From Polynucleobacter meluiroseus (lineage in GTDB: Bacteria > Pseudomonadota > Gammaproteobacteria > Burkholderiales > Burkholderiaceae), in NCBI GenBank assembly GCA_945879115.1, contig CAMDUR010000013.1, forward strand, positions 1 through 49,976: a stretch of DNA of 49,976 nt, in the 5' to 3' direction. Positions 18,345 through 25,458 of this stretch are shown piece by piece. Each line of letters opens with the position of its first letter. Positions within the stretch are counted from its first letter, which is position 1. Position numbers and translations under genes: made by a program. The notes beneath the pieces were generated by a model. That model did not search any database, was not told where the DNA came from, and saw only the letters and a program-made list of their open reading frames with translations.

Positions 18345-19415
18345 ATGAAGAGATTAGCCGTTGCCCCGATGATGGATTGGACTGATCGTCAGTGCCGAAC
18401 CTTCCATCGCAGTCTGACTAAAGACGCAGTTCTCTATAGTGAGATGGTGACGACTGGCGCATTGATTCATGGCGACGTACCACGTCATTTAGATTTTGAT
18501 GAGGTTCAACATCCCGTAGTTTTACAGTTGGGTGGAAGTGAGCCTGATGATCTAGCTAAGTCAGCATTATTAGCCCAGCAGTGGGGTTATAACGAAGTAG
18601 ACCTTAACTGTGGCTGTCCCTCTGAGCGAGTGCAACGAGGATCGTTTGGAGCATGCTTGATGGCTGAACCAGAATTGGTTGCGGATTGCGTTAAGGCAAT
18701 CAAGGATGTGGTGGATATACCCATCACCGTCAAACATCGCATTGGTTTGAATGATATGGATGTTCTCAATCAAGCCCATGATTATCAATTCACATTAGAC
18801 TTTATTTGCAAGGTGGCAGAAGCTGGTGCTAGCCAAGTTTCTATTCATGCACGCAATGCCATTTTAAAAGGATTGTCGCCTAAAGAAAATCGGACTATTC
18901 CGCCACTGCGATACGAAGTCGCGAAACAACTTCGTATCGATGCTCAAAAGCATTTCCCCCATCTCAAGGTTTTATTAAACGGTGGTCTTGAAACCAATGG
19001 TGACATTGCTAGATATTGGCATGACTTTGATGGTTTCATGATTGGTAGAGCTGCTTACCATACGCCTGGGATCATGTTGGATTGGGATGAAATGTTAAAA
19101 ACTGATGGTCAAGCTTTTGGATCCTTTTTTGGTGTAGATCAGTGGAATCGCATTACTGAAGAGTTGATCAAACAATGCACTCGTTGGCTAAATACTTGCG
19201 AGGCTAAGCAAGAACACTTTCACATGGCAGCGATCACTCGACATATCTTGGGCTTAGCCCACGGTAAGGGTGGTTCAAAGCATTGGCGTAGAAAGCTATC
19301 GGACTACCGCCTGTTAGGAGCAGTCAAGACTGAAGGGGACATCAGAGCCTTTTTCGAGGATGCCAATAAAGAATTGCGGATGTATGTTGAACAAGAAGAC
19401 TCAGACGAGTTATAA
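18345..19415 (+). CDS. dusA: tRNA-dihydrouridine(20/20a) synthase
   Basis: A 356-residue flavoenzyme that reduces uridines in the D-loop of tRNA. It begins MKRLAVAPMMDWTDRQCRTF, the DusA opening with the FMN-binding PMMDWTD. It continues with LQLGGSEP, EVDLNCGCPSERVQ and the catalytic Cys in GSFGACLM, then VKHRIGLND and IHARNAILKGLSPKENR, which are specific for DusA rather than DusB or DusC. NGGLETNGDI and GFMIGRAAYHTP bind the FMN phosphate. The C-terminal helical domain recognises tRNA. A tRNA-His gene follows 15 bases after its stop, and the tRNA promoter is buried in the last codons of dusA. Confidence 0.95.
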   Translation: MKRLAVAPMMDWTDRQCRTFHRSLTKDAVLYSEMVTTGALIHGDVPRHLDFDEVQHPVVLQLGGSEPDDLAKSALLAQQWGYNEVDLNCGCPSERVQRGSFGACLMAEPELVADCVKAIKDVVDIPITVKHRIGLNDMDVLNQAHDYQFTLDFICKVAEAGASQVSIHARNAILKGLSPKENRTIPPLRYEVAKQLRIDAQKHFPHLKVLLNGGLETNGDIARYWHDFDGFMIGRAAYHTPGIMLDWDEMLKTDGQAFGSFFGVDQWNRITEELIKQCTRWLNTCEAKQEHFHMAAITRHILGLAHGKGGSKHWRRKLSDYRLLGAVKTEGDIRAFFEDANKELRMYVEQEDSDEL

Positions 19416-19416
19416 T
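19387..19416 (+). promoter_or_regulatory. tRNA-His promoter inside the end of dusA
   Basis: TTGAAC (19387-19392) and TATAAT (19411-19416) are 18 bases apart. The -10 overlaps the dusA stop codon. The predicted +1 is near 19423, seven bases before the extra 5' G of the tRNA. Confidence 0.78.
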
Positions 19417-19430
19417 TTCGATTCTCTATG

Positions 19431-19506
19431 GTGGCTGTAGCTCAGTTGGTAGAGTCCAGGATTGTGATTCCTGTTGTCGTGGGTTCGAGCCCCATCAGCC
19501 ACCCCA
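19431..19506 (+). tRNA. tRNA-His (GTG anticodon)
   Basis: A complete cloverleaf. The acceptor arm is GTGGCTG (19431-19437) with CAGCCAC (19496-19502), and the anticodon stem is CAGGA/TCCTG with loop TTGTGAT and anticodon GTG at 19464-19466. The T-arm contains GGTTCGAGCC and the encoded end is CCA (19504-19506). The base at 19430 is G and the discriminator at 19503 is C, giving the G-1:C73 pair that identifies histidine tRNAs. Confidence 0.97.
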
Positions 19507-19511
19507 AATAA

Positions 19512-19538
19512 AAATGGCCCCTTACTAAGGGGCCATTT
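19512..19538 (+). terminator. Terminator of tRNA-His
   Basis: AAATGGCCCCTT-act-AAGGGGCCATTT is a perfect 12-bp stem with a 3-base loop, six bases after the tRNA end. It can also serve the minus-strand small gene that ends at 19555. Confidence 0.88.
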
Positions 19539-19554
19539 GCTTTATAGGAACTGT

Positions 19555-19734
19555 TCAGGGATTTTGATGAAAGTAAATCATTACCATGATGGTGATCAAG
19601 CCAAAAGTTATATCTATAAGAATAAGTCTGATACTTAATTTTTTAACGATGCGGTTCTCAAAATTTAGAAGATCTTGCTTCATTTGTTTTTTTGCTTCAA
19701 TGAATTGTTGTTGAAATTCTTCGTGTGTATTCAT
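19555..19734 (-). CDS. Small predicted membrane protein with amphipathic N-terminal helix
   Basis: A 59-residue frame. Residues 1-34 are a charged helix (MNTHEEFQQQFIEAKKQMKQ and onward) with coiled-coil character; residues 36-55 are one hydrophobic membrane segment. This layout resembles short bacterial relatives of the DUF1640/CCDC90 coiled-coil membrane proteins, but the similarity is only in pattern. The ATG at 19734 is preferred over a TTG 21 bases upstream; an AAAGG lies about 11 bases before it. It stands alone between tRNA-His and the acyltransferase. Function unknown, and the gene could be spurious. Confidence 0.5.
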   Translation of the reverse strand: MNTHEEFQQQFIEAKKQMKQDLLNFENRIVKKLSIRLILIDITFGLITIMVMIYFHQNP

Positions 19735-19889
19735 AATTAATAATGCCTTTAGCAATCGATTGACCCAAGTAAATTCAAAGTAAATTTATATTTTTTATAA
19801 GTTAATTGCAAATCATCAAATATGATGCTGAGTAGGGTGTAAGGTTATAAAACCCTCAATCATGGGTTGTTCATGAGAAAATCTCTTTT

Positions 19890-20777
19890 GTGAAAACATT
19901 CTTTAATCTTCTAGCGCACGCTTTATTGTGGTTCTTGGCAGTCATTCCATATTCATGGGTAGTGGGCATTGGGTATAGCATCGCTACCATAGCACCCAAG
20001 TTCTCTAAGTCACGCGTGAAAATCATCAATGCCAATCTAAAGGCTTGCTTCCCTCATTTAAGCCAAGAAGAGCGTGATGCTATTGCCACAAAAAACTGGC
20101 GCTTAATGGCTAGAAGTTTTGCTGAGCGTGGTCGCTTGTGGTTGGGTTCTGAAAAATCAATTAATGAATTTGTAACGGTGTATCCGCAGGTTGATATGAA
20201 TGACGGTAAGCCACGTATTTATGTCAGCATGCATTTGATGGGTATTGAAGCAGGGCTCATAGCTATCACCATGCACCTGAGAAAAATAAAAGCTGCACGG
20301 GGCATCACACTTTATGTATTCATGAAGAACGATTACTTTGAGCCGCGTATTAAAAAATGGCGTGAGCGTTTTGGTGCCAAGATGCTGCTTCGTGAGCATC
20401 ATGGTCGCGAATTACTTCGCGAAGCACGCAAAGGCACCTTTGTTTGTTTGTCACCTGATATGGACTTAGGTCGCAAAGATTCTGAGTTCGTCCCATTCTT
20501 TGGTGTTTCTACCAACACAGTTTTATCTGTTTCTAAAATGGCCAGAGTAGCTGGTGCTGAAGTATGTCCGATCTTTACAGTTTTACGTGAGGATGGCTCT
20601 GGGTATGACTGCCACGTTGGCAAGCCTTGGGTAGATTTCCCAACAGATGATGCACTTGCAGATACTGCTCGTATGAATCAATCATTTGAAGATGTAATCA
20701 AGCCACGAATTGCAGAATATTACTGGGTGCACAAACGATTTAAGAATCGCCCCGATGGTGAAGCCTCTATTTACTAA
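19890..20777 (+). CDS. Lipid A biosynthesis lauroyl/late acyltransferase family protein (LpxL/HtrB type)
   Basis: A 295-residue membrane-anchored acyltransferase that adds secondary acyl chains to lipid A on the cytoplasmic side of the inner membrane. An N-terminal membrane helix (residues 8-35) is followed by the catalytic HX4E motif HLMGIE (H115, E120). The conserved stretches KNDYFEPRIKKWRERFGAK and SPDMDLGRKDSEFVPFFGV come next. The start is GTG at 19890; the next ATG lies far inside the protein. Gram-negative bacteria often have two or three paralogues (LpxL, LpxM, LpxP), so the exact acyl step is undecided. It converges on lexA with a short AT-rich hairpin (20785-20804) between them. 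Confidence 0.88.
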   Translation: MKTFFNLLAHALLWFLAVIPYSWVVGIGYSIATIAPKFSKSRVKIINANLKACFPHLSQEERDAIATKNWRLMARSFAERGRLWLGSEKSINEFVTVYPQVDMNDGKPRIYVSMHLMGIEAGLIAITMHLRKIKAARGITLYVFMKNDYFEPRIKKWRERFGAKMLLREHHGRELLREARKGTFVCLSPDMDLGRKDSEFVPFFGVSTNTVLSVSKMARVAGAEVCPIFTVLREDGSGYDCHVGKPWVDFPTDDALADTARMNQSFEDVIKPRIAEYYWVHKRFKNRPDGEASIY

Positions 20778-20802
20778 GAGGCAAAATCTAAATCACTTTA
20801 GA

Positions 20803-21462
20803 TTAAAGACTGCCAGTTCTTATCAAACCAACTGCTAAACCTTCGATCGTGATTTCATCGCGACGCAAATCAACTTGAATATTTTCAAAGTCTGGGTTTT
20901 CAGCAATCAACTCAATCTTCATGCCATGAGGTCCTTTGGTTTGTGACCAACGCTTAACGGTGACTTCATCATCTAAACGCGCTACAACGATTTCACCATT
21001 GCGGGCTTCGCTAGTCTTTTTAACCGCGAGATAGTCACCATCTAAAATACCTGCGTCGCGCATACTCATGCCGCGTACTTGTAATAAGTAATCAGCACCT
21101 TTGGTAAACAAGGATGGGTCACAGGGAACGTGCTTTTGAATATGCTCCACTGCCAAAATAGGTGAACCAGCAGCAACTCGACCAATTAAAGGAAGTGTTA
21201 ATTGCTGAAGGGCTGCCAGAGGTAAGGTAAGTTGCTTTAGTAACCTAATACCTCGTGAAGTTCCAGGCGTTAATTCAACATAACCTTTGCGTGCAAGGGC
21301 TCGTAAATGCTCTTCTGCCGCATTGGCCGAAGCAAAACCCAGACGCGTTGCAATCTCAGCTCTCGTAGGTGGCAAGCCACTTCTAGAAATCGCATCTGAA
21401 ATAAGCCCCAAGATTTCTTCTTGGCGAGCTGTTAGTTTAGGTTTTGCTGTGTTTGTATCCAT
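20803..21462 (-). CDS. lexA: LexA repressor, SOS regulator
   Basis: A 219-residue transcription repressor and self-cleaving protease. The N-terminal winged helix-turn-helix covers residues 1-70 ([39 protein letters not shown]). The cleavage site is Ala98-Gly99 in VAAGSP. The catalytic dyad is Ser133 in GMSMRDAGI and Lys170 in VTVKRW. RecA filaments trigger cleavage after DNA damage. The LexA operator CTGT-N8-ACAG sits two bases upstream of the ATG, so the gene is autoregulated. Its promoter predicts transcription starting at the A of the ATG, a leaderless message. Confidence 0.97.
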   Translation of the reverse strand: MDTNTAKPKLTARQEEILGLISDAISRSGLPPTRAEIATRLGFASANAAEEHLRALARKGYVELTPGTSRGIRLLKQLTLPLAALQQLTLPLIGRVAAGSPILAVEHIQKHVPCDPSLFTKGADYLLQVRGMSMRDAGILDGDYLAVKKTSEARNGEIVVARLDDEVTVKRWSQTKGPHGMKIELIAENPDFENIQVDLRRDEITIEGLAVGLIRTGSL

Positions 21463-21463
21463 G

Positions 21464-21479
21464 CTGTGATTCTATACAG
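21464..21479. promoter_or_regulatory. LexA binding site (SOS box)
   Basis: CTGTGATTCTATACAG, a perfect CTGT-N8-ACAG. It ends two bases before the lexA start codon and covers the lexA -10. It is 5 bases from the -35 of the divergent asparaginase promoter. Confidence 0.92.
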
Positions 21480-21497
21480 TGTTTTCATAAGATGCAA
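21469..21497 (-). promoter_or_regulatory. lexA promoter, leaderless geometry
   Basis: On the minus strand TTGCAT (21497-21492), a 17-base spacer, then TAGAAT (21474-21469). The predicted +1 is 21462, the A of the lexA ATG. The -10 lies inside the SOS box. Confidence 0.72.
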
Positions 21498-21511
21498 TAC
21501 CCATTGATAAT
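21484..21511 (+). promoter_or_regulatory. Asparaginase promoter, leaderless geometry
   Basis: TTCATA (21484-21489), a 16-base spacer, then GATAAT (21506-21511). The predicted +1 is 21518, one base before the ATG at 21519. It is interleaved with the divergent lexA promoter. Confidence 0.6.
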
Positions 21512-21518
21512 GTTTTAT

Positions 21519-22496
21519 ATGAATTCTGTAAAATTATTAGTTTTAGGCATGGGCGGTACGATTGCTGGTTTAGCCAGTGACCCCCAAAAGCCATTGTCAT
21601 ACCAGGCAGGCCAGATCTCAGCCCATGGTTTGGTAGAGGCTTTGGAGCTTGAAAGTGACTTTGGACATATTGAGACCATTCAAGTGGCGAATATGGATAG
21701 CCGTCATATGAACGAGGAGCTCATGATGCAGCTAGCTTGGGCGGTTAAAGCTGGTCTAGAGCGAGAAGACGTTACTGGCATCGTGATTACCCATGGCACT
21801 GACACCATGGAAGAGACAGGGGTTTTCCTTCATGCCACACTAGGCAAGCTTGCTAGTCATTTCAGAAAAGCGGTTGTTTTGACTGGTGCCATGTTGCCAG
21901 CCAACGCTGAGAATGCGGATGGCCCGACTAATCTAAGAGCGGCTCTTTATTTGGCTAAAGAAGCAAAAGAAGCCGAACAGTACGGCATTTTGGCTGTAAT
22001 GGCAGGTAATCCCTGCTTAGCAAGGGACTTATCCAAACAACACACCCATGCATTAGATGCTCTAGTCGTGAACGCCAGAGAGCTGGATGGACCCATCCAA
22101 AAACGCCAGGCGGACTTGAATTTACCGACGCAAATGGTTTGGCCTTGGATTGAGATCATCACCAGCCATGGGGGCTCTAGCGGTCGTTTGGTGGATATGC
22201 TGACCAGTCAAGGGGTGGAAGGGATCGTGATTGCAGGCACAGGGCAGGGTAGTGTTCATCAAAACCTAGCTCAACACCTCATTTTGGCCGCTGAAGCAGG
22301 TATTGCAGTCGTTCGATCCTCTCGAACTGGTGCTGGGGCTGTGTTTTCTGAGGTTTCTGAGCCAGATAGATCTTGGAATTGGCTAACAGCAAGAGATTTG
22401 AACCCCGCAAAGGCCAGAATTGCACTTCAATTGTCACTTTTAGAGGCAAATTCAAGGAAAACTGAGGATTGGCAGAGTATTTTTGCTACAATCTGA
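21519..22496 (+). CDS. L-asparaginase (type I/II family)
   Basis: A 325-residue amidohydrolase that converts asparagine to aspartate and ammonia. The first catalytic Thr is T14 in MGGTIAG and the second motif is THGTDTMEET (T94, D95). VVLTGAMLPANAENADGPTNL is the third conserved block. The ATG at 21519 is preferred to a start 75 bases upstream, because the extra residues are Cys-rich and unlike the family, while the chosen one matches the promoter. There is no signal peptide, so it is probably cytosolic. Glutaminase-asparaginases share these motifs. Its end overlaps the predicted rpsF promoter. Confidence 0.9.
   Translation: MNSVKLLVLGMGGTIAGLASDPQKPLSYQAGQISAHGLVEALELESDFGHIETIQVANMDSRHMNEELMMQLAWAVKAGLEREDVTGIVITHGTDTMEETGVFLHATLGKLASHFRKAVVLTGAMLPANAENADGPTNLRAALYLAKEAKEAEQYGILAVMAGNPCLARDLSKQHTHALDALVVNARELDGPIQKRQADLNLPTQMVWPWIEIITSHGGSSGRLVDMLTSQGVEGIVIAGTGQGSVHQNLAQHLILAAEAGIAVVRSSRTGAGAVFSEVSEPDRSWNWLTARDLNPAKARIALQLSLLEANSRKTEDWQSIFATI
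22484..22492 (+). promoter_or_regulatory. Extended -10 promoter candidate for the rpsF operon
   Basis: TGCTACAAT (TGn plus TACAAT) lies at the end of the asparaginase frame. No good -35 stands at 16-18 bases. The predicted +1 is near 22499, leaving a leader of about 89 bases with the bulged hairpin. Confidence 0.5.
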
Positions 22497-22515
22497 GGCT
22501 GTAGTTTTTTACCTT

Positions 22516-22565
22516 GTCACACTGGTCAGTCGGCTAATTTCAGTTGATTGAGACGCCCAGGTGAC
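22516..22565 (+). promoter_or_regulatory. Bulged hairpin in the rpsF leader, candidate S6-S18 autoregulation site
   Basis: GTCAC-a-CTGG (22516-22525) pairs with CCAGGTGAC (22557-22565), nine pairs with one bulged A. Directly above, TCAGTC (22526-22531) pairs with GATTGA (22546-22551), leaving GACGC bulged on the 3' side and a 14-base loop. The Shine-Dalgarno AAGGAG follows at 22576. S6-S18 complexes bind a hairpin before rpsF in several bacteria; the location and shape fit, but the conserved bulge sequence was not confirmed. Confidence 0.6.
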
Positions 22566-22587
22566 TTTTATCCATAAGGAGTAATTA

Positions 22588-22959
22588 ATGCGTCATTACG
22601 AAATCGTTTTTATCGTCCATCCGGACCAAAGCGAGCAAGTACCTGCCATGGTTGAAAAGTACACAAGTACTATTACAACTCAAGGTGGCAAAGTTCACCG
22701 CGTTGAAGACTGGGGCCGTCGTCAGATGGCTTACATGATCGACAAGCTAGCTAAAGCTCACTACGTTTGCATGAACATTGAGTGTGGCCAAACCACTCTT
22801 GATGAACTCGAGCACGGCTTTAAGTTCAACGATGCTGTATTGCGTCACTTGGTTATCAAAGTAAAGAAAGCTGAAATAGAGCCTTCAATCATGATGAAAC
22901 AAGTTGAACGTGAAGAAGCTCGTAAAGCTCTTCAAGCAACGGAGGCGCCTGCTGCCTAA
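22588..22959 (+). CDS. rpsF: 30S ribosomal protein S6
   Basis: A 123-residue ribosomal protein that binds 16S rRNA as a partner of S18. It starts [21 protein letters not shown] and contains [20 protein letters not shown] and [13 protein letters not shown], all S6 hallmarks. A strong AAGGAG precedes the ATG. It is first in the operon rpsF-priB-rpsR-rplI-dnaB. The leader carries a bulged hairpin that may be bound by S6 and S18 for feedback control. Confidence 0.97.
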   Translation: MRHYEIVFIVHPDQSEQVPAMVEKYTSTITTQGGKVHRVEDWGRRQMAYMIDKLAKAHYVCMNIECGQTTLDELEHGFKFNDAVLRHLVIKVKKAEIEPSIMMKQVEREEARKALQATEAPAA

Positions 22960-22981
22960 TTAGGCACTGAGCGGGTTTGGG

Positions 22982-23269
22982 TTGAATCATTTCATCCTAA
23001 CTGCCGCCCTTGTCGCCCGAGAAGCTCTTAGATATACCCCTGCCGGAATCCCTGTCATTGAATGCCAACTAGAACATAGTGGCGATGTTCAAGAAGCAGG
23101 TACTGCAAGGAAAGTCAAAATGAGTATCGAAGCGATGGCCATCGGATCAGTTCACTTAAAACTTGATCAGATGGATTTGGGAAGGACAGCTAGATTTGAA
23201 GGATTTTTAACTCATAAAAGCCTGCGCAGTCAGCGACTCGTCTTTCATATCACGCAAATTGAATTGTAA
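22982..23269 (+). CDS. priB: Primosomal replication protein N (PriB)
   Basis: A 95-residue single-stranded-DNA-binding protein with one OB fold, which works with PriA and DnaT in restart of stalled replication forks. It reads TAALVAREALRYTPAGIPVI and ECQLEHSG near the N-terminus and ends LVFHITQIEL, close to PriB. The start is TTG at 22982 with GAGCGGG upstream; an ATG would lie deep inside. Position between rpsF and rpsR is the standard place of priB in beta- and gammaproteobacteria and supports the call despite weak sequence conservation. Confidence 0.9.
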   Translation: MNHFILTAALVAREALRYTPAGIPVIECQLEHSGDVQEAGTARKVKMSIEAMAIGSVHLKLDQMDLGRTARFEGFLTHKSLRSQRLVFHITQIEL

Positions 23270-23281
23270 AAAGGAAACATC

Positions 23282-23560
23282 ATGGCATACGTAAAAAAAG
23301 GTGATGACCGCAAGAACAAGCGTCCAGCACAAAACCCATTATTCAAACGTAAACGTTTTTGCCGCTTCACAGCTGCAAAGGTTGATCAAATCGATTACAA
23401 AGATGTCGACACACTACGTGACTTCATCACTGAGAACGGTAAGATCACACCAGCACGTTTAACTGGTACCAAAGCTTTGTATCAGCGCCAATTAGATACT
23501 GCTATCAAACGCGCGCGCTTCTTAGCTTTGATGCCTTTCACTGACCAACATAAGAACTAA
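23282..23560 (+). CDS. rpsR: 30S ribosomal protein S18
   Basis: A 92-residue ribosomal protein of the 30S platform. The conserved core is [20 protein letters not shown], then [20 protein letters not shown] and [20 protein letters not shown]. The Cys in RFCRF is the usual one. The first 20 residues are lysine/arginine-rich and disordered. It sits in the S6 operon and can bind its own leader together with S6. Confidence 0.97.
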   Translation: MAYVKKGDDRKNKRPAQNPLFKRKRFCRFTAAKVDQIDYKDVDTLRDFITENGKITPARLTGTKALYQRQLDTAIKRARFLALMPFTDQHKN

Positions 23561-23572
23561 TCAGGAGTCACT

Positions 23573-24025
23573 ATGCAAATTATTCTCCTAGAAAAAGTAG
23601 CTAACCTTGGTAACTTAGGCGACGTTGTTCGCGTTAAAGACGGTTTTGCTCGTAACTTTTTAATCCCACAACGTGTGGCTCGCCGTGCGACAACTACAGC
23701 TATTGCTGAGTTTGAAGCAAAGCGCGCTGAGTTAGAGAAACTGGCTGCTGAGAAATTAGCTGCTGCACAAGCTGTTGGCGCTAAGCTAACTGGTCTAGTG
23801 CTCCCAATCAAACAAAAGGCGGGTGTTGATGGCCGTTTGTTTGGCTCAGTTACTAACCACGACGTGTCTGATGCTTTAAAAGCTCAAGGCTTCACCATTG
23901 AGAAAGCTTCAGTTCGTATGCCAACTGGTCCTTTAAAGATCGTTGGTGAGCATAAGTTATCTGTCGCTGTTCACACAGACGTAGTTGTTGAAATTACTGT
24001 CCAAGTGATTGGTGAGCAGGCTTAA
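23573..24025 (+). CDS. rplI: 50S ribosomal protein L9
   Basis: A 150-residue two-domain ribosomal protein on the L1 stalk base. The N-terminal domain is [20 protein letters not shown] followed by [14 protein letters not shown] long connecting helix rich in Ala/Glu (residues 40-75) leads to the C-terminal rRNA-binding domain with [23 protein letters not shown] precedes the ATG. dnaB follows 32 bases downstream. Confidence 0.97.
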   Translation: MQIILLEKVANLGNLGDVVRVKDGFARNFLIPQRVARRATTTAIAEFEAKRAELEKLAAEKLAAAQAVGAKLTGLVLPIKQKAGVDGRLFGSVTNHDVSDALKAQGFTIEKASVRMPTGPLKIVGEHKLSVAVHTDVVVEITVQVIGEQA

Positions 24026-24039
24026 TTAATCATAAAAAC

Positions 24040-24055
24040 GATATCTCCTGATATC
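24040..24055 (+). promoter_or_regulatory. Hairpin at the dnaB ribosome-binding region
   Basis: GATATC-tcct-GATATC forms a 6-bp stem that ends three bases before the dnaB ATG; the unit GATATCTC is also directly repeated. There is no purine-rich Shine-Dalgarno sequence; the loop instead reads TCCT. The arrangement should weaken dnaB translation relative to the ribosomal genes upstream. Confidence 0.55.
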
Positions 24056-24057
24056 TC

Positions 24058-25452
24058 ATGATTGATACAGCTGTTCAAGCTTTAAAAGTACCTCCGCATT
24101 CCGTCGAGGCCGAGCAATCGGTGCTCGGCGGTTTGCTTTTGGACAACTCTGCATGGGATAGAGTTGGCGATGTACTCACAGAAAAAGACTTCTATCGACC
24201 TGATCATGGTTTGATTTACCGAGTAATTGGTAAATTGGTGGGTGAGAACATGCCTGCAGATGTGATCACTGTTTCAGAGTCTATGAAAACTCAGGGTGGT
24301 GGCGAAACTATTGGTATCGATTATCTCAATGCCTTAGCCCAATCAACACCAAGCGCATCTAATATTCGTGGGTACGCTGAGATCGTGCGTGATCGCAGTG
24401 TTCTGCGTCGCTTGATCCAAACTTCAGACAACATAGCTGGCAGTGCTTTCACACCCGATGGTCGATCTGTACAAACTATTTTGGATGAAGCAGAGTCTCG
24501 TATTTTGGCAATCGGTGAAGAAGGTCATCGTGGAAAAACTGATTACTTCGAAATCGGACCTTTATTAACAGATGTTGTAAAACGAATTGATGAGCTCTAC
24601 CACCGTCAGGGCCCTACAGATGTGACTGGTGTTGCTACCAGCTTTATTGATTTAGATCGTCAGACCAGTGGTCTGCAAAAAGGTGACCTCGTGATTATTG
24701 CTGGTCGTCCTTCAATGGGCAAGACCAGCTTAGCTGTCAATATTGCTGAGAACGTCGCGATTAAAGAGGGTTTGCCAGTTCTTATTTTCTCAATGGAGAT
24801 GGGCGCCTCTCAGTTGGCTTCCCGTATCTTGGGTTCAGTCGGACGCATTGACCAGTCTCGTATGAGAACAGGTAAGTTGAATGAAGATGAATGGCCAAAA
24901 ATCACTGAAGCGATTTCTCGTTTGAATGAAGCTAACATCATGATTGATGAAAGTGGCGCTCTTAGCAGTTTAGAGTTGCGCGCCAGAGCCAGAAGAATCG
25001 CACGAAAGTTTGGTACATTAGGTTTGATTGTGATTGACTACATCCAGTTGATGAGCGGTAATTCAGGTATTAGTGGTGAGAACCGCGCAACTGAAATCTC
25101 TGAGATTTCTCGATCACTCAAATCTTTAGCAAAAGAATTACAGTGTCCAGTGATTGCTTTATCGCAGTTAAATCGTGGTTTAGAGCAAAGACCTAATAAG
25201 CGTCCGATCATGTCTGACTTGCGCGAATCTGGCGCTATCGAACAAGATGCTGACGTGATTTTATTTATCTATCGTGATGAGGTTTATCACCCGGATACAA
25301 CGCCTGAAAAAGGCATTGCTGAGATCATTGTGGCTAAGCAGCGTAACGGCCCAATTGGTGTGATCAAGATGAGTTGGCAAGGCCAATATACTAAATTTGA
25401 TAACTTGGCTCACGGCCAAGTTCAATCATCAGGCGGACACGAACCGTTCTAA
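24058..25452 (+). CDS. dnaB: Replicative DNA helicase DnaB
   Basis: A 464-residue hexameric helicase that unwinds DNA at the replication fork. The N-terminal collar domain starts VPPHSVEAEQSVLGGLLLDN. The RecA-like motor has Walker A GRPSMGKTSLAVNIA, Walker B LIVIDYIQLMSG, and the DnaB hallmark SDLRESGAIEQDADVILFIYR. Length is typical and no intein is present. It is the last gene of the S6 operon and converges on the NlpC/P60 lipoprotein gene with only six bases between stop codons. Confidence 0.97.
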   Translation: MIDTAVQALKVPPHSVEAEQSVLGGLLLDNSAWDRVGDVLTEKDFYRPDHGLIYRVIGKLVGENMPADVITVSESMKTQGGGETIGIDYLNALAQSTPSASNIRGYAEIVRDRSVLRRLIQTSDNIAGSAFTPDGRSVQTILDEAESRILAIGEEGHRGKTDYFEIGPLLTDVVKRIDELYHRQGPTDVTGVATSFIDLDRQTSGLQKGDLVIIAGRPSMGKTSLAVNIAENVAIKEGLPVLIFSMEMGASQLASRILGSVGRIDQSRMRTGKLNEDEWPKITEAISRLNEANIMIDESGALSSLELRARARRIARKFGTLGLIVIDYIQLMSGNSGISGENRATEISEISRSLKSLAKELQCPVIALSQLNRGLEQRPNKRPIMSDLRESGAIEQDADVILFIYRDEVYHPDTTPEKGIAEIIVAKQRNGPIGVIKMSWQGQYTKFDNLAHGQVQSSGGHEPF

Positions 25453-25458
25453 GCTTCT

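Noticed and set aside
22469..22492. TTGGCA at 22469 as a -35 for the rpsF promoter
   Set aside because: The spacer to TACAAT would be only 12 bases; the extended -10 was kept instead.
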